NCBI GenBank assembly: GCA_026873275.1
Contig: JANTUC010000018.1
Coordinates: 310,001 to 374,000 of the forward strand
DNA from: Pseudopithomyces maydicus
Lineage: Eukaryota; Ascomycota; Dothideomycetes; Pleosporales; Didymosphaeriaceae
Length of the DNA: 64,000 nucleotides
Direction: 5' to 3'
Position numbers and translations under genes: made by a program. Of this stretch, positions 55,601 through 64,000 are shown piece by piece. Position 1 is the stretch's first letter, and every line of letters starts with the position of its first letter. The notes beneath the pieces were generated by a model. The model searched no databases, was not told where the DNA came from, and was given only the letters and a program-made list of their open reading frames with translations.

Positions 55601-58600
55601 TACCTTGCACGGCATGAAGGAAGTGATCCATAGCTTTGGGCTCCTCTATCATTTCATATTAGTATTTCAGTTCTTCCGAGCAATGTGATGAGAACATGTT
55701 GTTGGGGAGGCTTTACATACCTAATACAAGCCCCTCAACCTTGATACCTTGCTGGAGAAAAGCTGCATTGACCTTTTTCAGACTCAGATTGCTCAGTGCT
55801 GTGAAAATCAAGGATATGTGTTTTTGGTCTTTGATACCGCATGTCTCTGCCAGTAAGCTCACAAGCTCGTGCGATGGACAGTCAGCTGATGCAGTCTCTT
55901 CAGTCATTACCAATGTCAACAAGTTGTCAGCAGACGTTATGTAGACATGTCCAGGTATTGGGTTTCCGTAAATCTCTTCGTTGGGTAGTTCCAGTTTGAA
56001 AGTCTGTGAAACAGCAGTGGCGATGCGCACGCGTAATTCGGTGATCTGGTGCTTGATCGTGGCTTCGTTGGGGTGATTACGCGGTATTAAACTATGAGCG
56101 AGGTTAGTCCCAATTCAGGTCATACAACAGCCTAGATATAACCTCATGAGGGATTGATAATAATAATAACAGTATCGTGGCAAAATAAAGATCGAGGGGT
56201 TTACTAACGCTTTGATGAACGGACTCTTTGACCGAAATGTATCAGAGTAACGGAAGTCAGACTTTGTCTGGCCCAACGCTAGAGTCTGGCTTGACACCAT
56301 TTTTGACATTTTTCTTCCTTCCAGTTTGAGAACGCGAGACAAGTCTTCGACAGCTGGTAGATCTTGGATGGAAAATGCCAAGAGTGGAACTACTCCAGTA
56401 AAGCTTTCGATGAGATTCGCCTGATCAGTAATATACCATTCGTTGTCCTGCACACTCATCAACGCATGGAATTCTGCGGGTTTGGATTCCGTAATGACAG
56501 GGAAAATAGCTTTGCTTTGGAGTGGCTTGAGCAATAGCGCCGCTTTGCTTGTACTGATGTCTTTTAGTAGCTTGCTCACTTCTCGGAACAGACGGGCTAT
56601 ATCTTCTAGCTTGCTGGAAGAGTCGATCAGCGTCATCGTGTGAATCAGCCCACCAATGGGGTCTCCACTTGGAGACATCAAGCAACGGAAGAGATAGGCA
56701 CAGCTGGAATATTTCGACTCGAGATCGATACCTTTCGACATGCAGGCCTCCATTCTGGACCAATGCGGCTTTTTGTTGTCCGATTGGGGTTCCCCGGAGA
56801 TGAGAACAACGTCCTTGCTATAAAATGCAGCCCTTTTACAAATGTCAGCTTTGTGAAGAACTTCCAGAGCGAACGGACTTACCGTATAAGTTCCTCGTTT
56901 CCTGTATACTTGGACTGCAGTTGTTCGTAGATGTAAGTGACCAGATCAGCGTCCGGAATATCATCGTTGGATATTGCGATCAAGCATCGCAAATAGTAGT
57001 TGACGTCGCCTTTCATCGCAACATCGAAATAGCTCAGAAGATTCCACTCAGGACTGTCGGGATTTAGTATCTCGATCACAGGTATCGATTTGCTCGAGTC
57101 CAGATGCGCGTCTAGTTTTGCAAGGACGGTATCATGAAGAGGCAAAGAACCTCTAGCCGTTCGCACGTTTGATGCACTAATCTTGTTTCTCAGCGCAGTG
57201 CTTGCAGTAACGAATTCCTCACTTTGCCACTTCATATGAGCGCCTTCGATCCACTGGGAGTAGTGATGCCAATGGTCTCGAATAAGCTGCAGGACGTCAG
57301 AGGAATCGCACTCGCGGAGCATGAACTCAAATTCTTCGGATAGGGCAAACAGCATCGGTTGAATTTCGTGCACATCATTTTTTGCTTCGTCCAAATGAGA
57401 TGGCGCCGGTTGATTTCCAATATTTTTCGTGTCAGTCTCATGCTTCTTCCACCCGATGTCCGACAGCTGTTCACTTGCTCCGGATATGAGGTAACCTTCG
57501 CAAATAAATCCCGACTTCTCGCATGTAGCACAGTGAGGTCTCCTTTCATCACATCTCACGTGTCTTCTGCGGCAAGTACCACACCCTTTTCTGGCCCTGA
57601 TCTTCGTAGGAAGCGTGTGGGAATTGTTTCTGTGGTAGGATTTTATATGTCGATCTCTCTCGCCTTCTGACTTAAATCCATTTCCAGTTGCCATTGAACA
57701 ACTAAGAAAAGAACAGTAGATCTTATACGCGCAAAAGACTCCCATTTCAACGCATCTGGCGCATTTCGGTTGCCCTCTCTCGCATGTTAAATTGTCCTGA
57801 GAGCACTGGATACAGGAGCGTTTTGCCTTCCTTTCGTAGGGCTCACAAACAATTGTATCACCTGCATCGATGCATCTTTTACATCTTGATTCTTCAGGGT
57901 CCTTGACACACTTTGTTTTTCTTTTGCGGCAGCGAACACACGCGCTCAGGCTTTTAGTGTTGGTTTTGTCGCGACTCGGTGGTGGTATGTATGCGTAGGG
58001 GTCGTACCCGATGCTGGATGAATAGGGTTCGAACTTGGTGCCGGATGAATTGGGCAAGTCGTATGAACTGGGATCGATGTATGGATCCACAAATGACGTA
58101 CTCGCAGGTGCGGGCGGTGGCTCAGAAGAAAAAGGACTCCTGAAAGTTGGATCTGTATAGAGAGGATAAGTTGGAAAGGTTGGGTAATCAGATTTCAACC
58201 CATAGTCATTAGTGCTTGTGAAAGTAGTGGAGAAGTCAAGTGGTGGCTGCGATGTATTGTTTGCCGGGTCTAAAAAAATACTAGGGTCGTATTGGAAATT
58301 GGGGTCGTATTGGAAATTGGGGTCGTATTGGAAATTGGTAAAAATGGAACCGGAATCATTGTAATTGAAATTCGGAACTGGGTAATCGTTAGGGTCGTAT
58401 GTGGAGTCCCAGGTGCCGTAATGGTCATTCGTATCGGGAAAGAGGGTGGTCGCTTTGGCATCTGACTGGACATCAGGGGTGGCATCTAAGGGCTTTGCCT
58501 CGCCGCTGGATTTAAACTCGATAATTATCTCTTCATGTACACGGCGGATATGGCGTTGAAGATCGTATTTACTGCTGAATCCCTCAGGATGATCATTGCA

Positions 58601-60925
58601 CTTGTCACAGAGGATCTTAGGATGGTCGGGGTGTACATATGACACTGTTTCCAAGGACCCGGTCTTTTCCTCGGCAGGTTTTTCTTCTACACCTGTATCG
58701 TCCTTTTTGGGTATTTCGTCCGGTGCATTTGTGCCTTCGGTTTCGATCTCTTTTGACGGAGCATCGTTACTCTCCTGCTTTTCCTGGACCACAGGTGCTT
58801 CCACAGGCGGCTGAGGCCTGGGCTCCACGACCGGCGTCACCAACCTCGGGATCTTCGACAACCCCAGATTCTGGACAAGCCAATCCAGCCACCCCGGTTC
58901 CGATACCATAGCAGACAGATACTCTGTGTGCATGACTGAAAAGTGCTTCTCGAGCTGCGCGAAGATGCGTCCAGAAGCAGAGTCTGGACTTGCACTGCCC
59001 GAGATGTAAAGCTCCCGTCCACGACAGCGCTCACCTTTGGCAGTGGCAAACCAAAGGTCTGCATCTTTGGGTGGGACCCATGATGCTTGGAATAGGAAAA
59101 CTGCGTGGGAGACGATCTGATCCACGGTCAATGCATCGGGCTGGAAGGCTGCAGATGAGTGGATCGAGACGATGAGGCGACATATTTCGGGGGCTTCCCA
59201 GGCCTTGACACCGAGGCTGGTGAAAAGCGTGTATTGAGCCGAGTCAGGTCCAACAGATGCATCAACTATGAGAACTTGTATGCCATCGGGTATCGAGAGA
59301 GAAGCATCGCTTTTCGCAAAGAAGATGGTTCTGCCCCGAGATGCAGACCAGGTGCCATCGCTCAACGGGATGATGGCGAGGTCTTGGACCAGTGGCATGA
59401 GTTCTGGGTCGGTGGATAGCTTCAAGAGTACCATAGCTAGTTGTGAATGCCATTCTGTGGGCTTGTTGTGAAATGCGTCGGCGTCGCTTTTGATAAGAGT
59501 GGCGAGGTCTTCGAGGAATTGGCGCGAAGAAAGTTGGGACACGCCAACGGCAGTCATGGCTTCGATGACCCAGCTAGCGTAGTTGGAAGAGAGATACCGA
59601 CGTTCAGTAGCGTTGCACAGTGTGAAAGGCTTCCCGTCTGCATGGAGATCCGCTGGGACGTGCACGAGTGTGGAGGGCTTCTCCAAATCACCAGCCCATG
59701 ATTCAAACACGGGGCTTTCTCCAAGCTGATGCAATATTGATGCAATGGTAGGTTCAAAGAATTCCGATACCGCGTTCGCTGATGACGGAAGATAATATGG
59801 CCAAATGTACTTCAATACACCGTTGTTGAAGTGGAACATGGATTGTAGAAATGCTTCAGCCAGTGCATCGCGTATTTTGCAATTCCACGGCAGAGTACTT
59901 TCGATGTCCTCTCGACTTGCGGTAAGCAGAAAATCGGCCTGCACGAGGAACCTGAAGCCATAATTTCGGATTGGGAGGAAGGCATAAACTTTCTGTGGTT
60001 TGAGCAGAGGTTTCTCTAGCGAATCGGGTACCGGGAAGGCAAGCAAGACCTTGGTATACGTCCATTCCGGTCGCTTGGGCTCCTTGGGCAAGTCATCTAC
60101 AACATGTGTCCTGATCAGATACTTGAGCGTCTCTGAGTCAGCTTGCAGCGTGACGATGCGATCTGAGTCTTGTTCAGACTGTGTCTTGCGGATCTGCTTC
60201 TTCCACAGCGGTGCATCCGCTCGGTTTATCTCGATGCCCACCTCTTTGATTCGCCTCAAAAAGATCAAAAGGTTTGTGTCAAATTCTGCAAGCTCTTTGA
60301 CGAGCGTATCTTCGTCGTACGTGGGCGACAGCTTAAGACATATCGACGTTTCGCCTTCTGTGGTTTTTCCTGGGAATTCTTCCCAGATTGGAGTAATGAC
60401 CCCTAGTGGTTTCGTGCGGTCGAACTTGAACGTGTACTCATTAGAAGCTATCCATACGACGTCCGCGGCCTTAAAGACTGATTTGAACCCGATGCCTTTT
60501 TCGCCAATGAATTCACCGTCGCTGGTCTTTCCACTCTTAGTGCTTTCGCTGATACTGCATATAGCAGCGACATTGCTGGCATCAAAACCGACTTCATTAC
60601 AGTCGATGCGCAAAGATCCGGGCTGGTAGGTAAATCTCAACGTCGGAGTGGTGCAGCGATAAATGTTGTCGTCCGCATTTTGGATCAGCTCAAGGAGGAA
60701 GTGGGTGCTTTTTTCGTAGAGCTGGTTGGATAGGCTAAGGAATCCTGGTCAGTTTTGCTAGCATGTCTTGAGATAAGGCAATACATACATCTCCAAACAG
60801 TTATTGACCAACACCTCAAATTTCGTCCCAAAGATCTTCCCGCTCAACGTATGTTCATTGGCAATATCTTCAACAAACAACCGCGCCTTCTCCCTAGCAT
60901 CAACAGTGGCAGCAGGGTCGTCCAT
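52644..60925 (-). CDS. NO VEIN/sacsin-like Hsp90-type ATPase with C2H2 and Zn2Cys6 fingers, fused to a HET domain
   Basis: Eight exons (60925-60789, 60734-56883, 56832-56209, 56091-55721, 55645-55335, 55276-54974, 54924-54559, 54499-52644) encode about 2,606 residues. Order: GHKL/Hsp90-type ATPase (N box ELIQNADDN 61-69; G2 box EFIGEKGIGFKSVFK 120-134); a C2H2 finger (about 750); three tandem NFQYDP repeats (about 845-865); Zn2Cys6 clusters at about 970, 1020 and 1100, with a C2H2 between the last two; a helical region; a DUF3883-like (NO VEIN C-terminal) part with FLGENMVARLL, DPERDWTSDLRERAGY and SIKVIVDPW; and a HET domain from about 2059 (YQALSYVWG, IMIWADAVCINQAD, AWIVQEV). The last intron has a GTATGT donor and TACTAAC branch site and joins the NOV part to HET in phase. 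A G5 run (53462-53466) breaks the HET frame; one more base gives a length divisible by three. HET domains trigger fungal cell death on non-self recognition. Activity of the ATPase and DNA binding are inferred. Confidence 0.8.
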
Positions 60926-62314
60926 TTCCTACGAGGTAGGCTTTGGCCGCCCACCTTAGCTCTAACATCAAATCACAAAAGCAAGCCCGCCAAAATTCGC
61001 GACGGAGCAAAAGTGGCGAAAGGAATCTGGAAAATTGCAACGCACCACGTCTTGTTTTTCAGCCTGGTCGGTCGCGTCCTCAGCTGTGGCTGAGTAGTCG
61101 GTCGCGCGAGCAATCGCACGTGGGGAGAGGAGATAAACTTCAGGATACGAGGGGGTTTCAGCCTCGCCTCACCGGTGGGATAGATTTGGGCTCGATTCGC
61201 TCTGGGTGTTGCTTTGGCTCTGGGGATAACCTGGATGAGCAGATTATGCGACACATAATGAACTGAAGCTCAATGCAGAGCAGCCTTGTTGCGGGCATAG
61301 CCTTGTGCCTGAGGTTGTTGCTTTCATGACACCATGAGCTTGCCGAATTAGGATATATATAGAGACAGTGCTGTTGCCTTGCATGCATTTTGGGCTGACT
61401 AAAGCAATGCAGACACGACGAAGACTAAAGATTTGGTATTTAGTACATTCCCGTCCAAATCGCTGCCTTTTTGTTGTGATTGGGATCCTCCTACCATGTC
61501 GCTCCCACACTGGAGCCAGACTCTGAAGGAAGACCATACAACCATCCCATTTAAACGGGCTTCACACACTTCTCGAGACGACAATTCTACCTTTATCCAG
61601 GGGGAGTATTTAAATGCCGTCCAAATACTAGATTTGCTTTTTCCATCCAAGCACACGTGCCACTTGCGCGTCACTAAGCCTCCTCTCCCCATCCACACAC
61701 CTCTCTCACCAGCCACAATTCCAAGCACTTGATGACGCCAACTGATCCGAACGCACACGAATCGTACGTTCGAAGCCTCAGGGTAGTAGATTTCAAGGAG
61801 AAGTTGATTCGGTTCCAGACTCGCTTGGCCCTCGCTATCAACATCCGCATGGATAATAGTCCCAAGGCTAGCGCCTCAATCAATCAATCAACCACAAGCA
61901 AGCCTCTGCATAGCCCACTTGACCAAGCCTCCCTCTCGACAAAGCCAACATGTCATTCAAGCACATGTCCACGTGATGGCATGTTCGGGCGTCAAGATAG
62001 CGAAAGCCCAGCTGTGGTATCTGCTTCTCTTACCCGAAGCGCAAAATGCTTAATTTCTATAAATGATGAGGCTTACGAAGCCGTGGTATATCCCATTTCA
62101 TCCCATTCCATCCCATGCTTTGCCATTGAGGCCCGGGGGGAATAAAAACGCCGTCTATATGCACCCAAAAATGTAATGTGACAAAAGAAACCCAAGTGCT
62201 CGACTGTCAAAGTCCGTAGCGCTCACACAGTGAGCATGTGTATGTATATGCATGACTGCATGCCTGCGTGTCAACTCATCCCGTGCACCAAGACGATTGT
62301 CCATGGAGTATTCC
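60926..62314. other. intergenic region
   Basis: About 1.4 kb upstream of the NOV-HET gene and downstream of the Mpv17 gene. Frames of about 80-140 codons on the plus strand (for example 61,498-61,732 and 61,729-62,145) lack any domain and have no splice support, so I leave them out. Confidence 0.5.
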
Positions 62315-63286
62315 TCACGCAGCGCACTTCCCCTCATCCGCCTCTTCATCCTCGTCTCGCAATCTCGCCGGCAGCGCCACCACCTCGTGCACATGTTCGA
62401 GGTCCTCTCCCGCGGCAGCCCTCTGGTTCAACAGCGAGAGATACGTCTGCCATCCGATAGCGATGACGCCGCCGAAGATGCTGCGGTACTCGATGGGGAT
62501 GAACGCGAACGAGAAGGCGGTAACAGCAGGCCACAGCTTGCAGCTATTTATCCACGACACGGGCACCGTATTCTTGATGCGCTCGATCGTCTCGGAGATG
62601 CTCATGCCCGTGAGCAGCGACTGCATGCCGAAGAAGTACGAGTTAAATATAGGCGTGAAGAGGATCTGATTCACTGCGACCTTTTTGCGTAGAAACGTTA
62701 GCTTTCTTCCTCTCACACAGCGAGACGTCGTAAAGGATAACATACCTTGACCCCCAACGACAGCGTCTTCGACCCATAATTGAACGAATTCCCCAACCAC
62801 AAAAACCACCTGTACCCCGGCACCGCCGCCAACCCCCCAATCACCAGCGCCCTCCCCGTCCGCGCCCAATCCCGCTCCACGGCCCACGCCTGCAACCACC
62901 CCTTCTCTCCCTCCTCTTCTTCCTCAACGCCCTCCTCCGCCCCAGCCGTCGGCCCAATACTCTGCGCCACAAAGTCACCCACCAGGTATATAACCAGCGA
63001 GCTAATAAACTGCGTCATGTACGGGCGGCGCCGCTGGACGCGCCCATAGGCGCGGAACGGCTCGTAGATGGGCTCGAGCCAGAGCCAGCTGGGGCCCGGG
63101 ATAGTGGCGGCGGAGGAGGGGGCCTTTGGCCAACGGGGCCCGGCGGGCGCGATGCATTGTAGCGCTTTGTGGTCGTGGGAGCGCGGCAGCGGAGGTGCTG
63201 TGTGATGGTCGAGGGGGTTGATGGTGCGGAGCGGAGGTGTGGCGGAGGGCCTGGGGGCGGGGCCAGGCGCGCGTTGGGGGTATCAT
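62315..63286 (-). CDS. Mpv17/PMP22-family membrane protein
   Basis: Two exons (63286-62746 and 62680-62315; 65-bp intron). Motifs of the Mpv17/PMP22 family are clear: RRPYMTQFISSLVIYLVGDFVAQ, GYRWFLWLGNSF, then VAVNQILFTPIFNSYFFGMQSL, WPAVTAFSFAFIPIEYRSIF and the Trp in GWQTYLSL. These are small four-helix proteins of the inner mitochondrial or peroxisomal membrane. The conserved part from Met at 63018 is intact. Upstream, the conserved WLWLEPIYEPFRAYG lead-in is open but has no in-frame ATG. The ATG at 63286 can be joined to it only if two runs (G5 at 63213-63217, G4 at 63135-63138) are each one base short, which would give an Arg-rich, mitochondrial-type leader and about 302 residues. The N-terminus is therefore uncertain. 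Confidence 0.85.
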
Positions 63287-64000
63287 GGTGTGAGGGTGTG
63301 GTGGGTGGGCATGTGTAGGTTATCGGAGGGGCATGGTATGGCGAGGGGAGGATGTTGAGTGAATGGAGAATGAGTGTCAGCGGACTCCGCCGTGTGACAA
63401 TTCACCAAGGTTGGCTGGCTGGGCTGCGAGTTTCGGCTTTCGGAATGCGGGACCGGAATGGCGACAGTGCGCTTAAGTAGGCGAGAGAAATGCAGGGAGC
63501 CGCGGCTACCCGCGCTTGGAGAGACACGTCAACGTCGTGTAAGATGATGGTAAGGAGGGCCCAGTGGGTGAGTTGGCAACTGTGGGCTGTTTCTTGCTTG
63601 CGTTGCTCCTTCACGTGCGTCTTTTCCTGCCCAGGTGCCCGGCTAGACTTGGAGCCCATAATTTGACTTGCATGCCCCTTTCCACGTCACATGCACAACA
63701 CATGTGCAGTGTGCATTAGCCACGTCCAACGTTTCGTCTTGAACCATCAGAAGAATATGCATTTGTCAGTTTTCATCTCACTGCCTATTCCATTGCTCAT
63801 GTTCGAAATTATCCATCTGCAATACGCTATTATGTTCTTATTACTCTCCCGACGATAATTGAATGACTGGACGCTCCTCGGGGCCCTCCATCCCCACCCA
63901 TCGCACATGTTGGCCAATCAAAGGGTCTGCCCAAGCACTCTCCCTATACACTTTTCTAGACACACGTCACTTATACAAAACATGCCTGGCAGTACGGCAA
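63287..64000. other. intergenic region at window edge
   Basis: Promoter side of the Mpv17 gene and flank of whatever lies to the right. No gene is supported up to the window end. Confidence 0.5.

Overview
The window comes from a filamentous ascomycete (Pezizomycotina). It has many 45-125 bp spliceosomal introns with GTAAGT/GTATGT-type donors and CTAAC/CTGAC branch sites. Its gene families are typically fungal: a HET domain, a Goodbye-NACHT STAND protein, Zn2Cys6 clusters, a highly reducing PKS, an AA9 monooxygenase, FIG1 and HSP9/12. TTAGGG-type repeats are present, as is a fungal-type intron-bearing tRNA-Lys. A Dothideomycete is my best guess, but the sequence alone does not prove the class.

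Layout. 0-9 kb: end of an extended-SDR reductase, a METTL21-type methyltransferase, a 1,509-residue Goodbye-NACHT-TPR-ZZ STAND (NLR-like) protein, and HSP9/12. 9.6-14.7 kb: a RING E3 divergent from a HAD/Swiss-Army-Knife RNA-repair-type protein with an RGG tail, then RNase T2. 14.9-15.9 kb: telomere-like CCCTAA motifs inside a roughly 114-bp repeat family, with an inverted copy at the far end. 16.9-20.4 kb: serine hydroxymethyltransferase and FIG1. 22.9-31.2 kb: one HR-PKS (KS-AT-DH-MT-ER-KR-ACP) with no recognisable cluster partners. 33.0-33.1 kb: a tiny TIR element. 33.6-38.7 kb: COG3 divergent from the RCC1-repeat mitochondrial protein FMP25. 40.6-46.9 kb: a 718-residue VAO-type FAD oxidase, an AT-hook protein, a class I glutamine amidotransferase and a secreted AA9 LPMO. 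48.3 kb: tRNA-Lys(CUU). 49.1-52.3 kb: VPS51, RMI1 and a small helical protein. 52.6-60.9 kb: a predicted 2,606-residue chimera joining a NO VEIN/sacsin-like Hsp90-type ATPase, two C2H2 fingers, three Zn2Cys6 clusters, a DUF3883-like domain and a C-terminal HET domain. 62.3-63.3 kb: an Mpv17/PMP22 protein.

Two themes stand out. First, there are two very large candidate non-self-recognition or cell-death proteins, the STAND protein and the NOV-HET chimera. The chimera is the most likely undescribed system here. Second, many otherwise intact genes are broken by single-base length errors in mononucleotide runs: STAND, SHMT, PKS, FMP25, RMI1, HET and probably Mpv17. In each case adding one base to the run restores a frame that agrees with all exon phases. 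This is best read as systematic homopolymer under-calling in the assembly. It would make automatic annotation split the PKS and truncate the HET gene.
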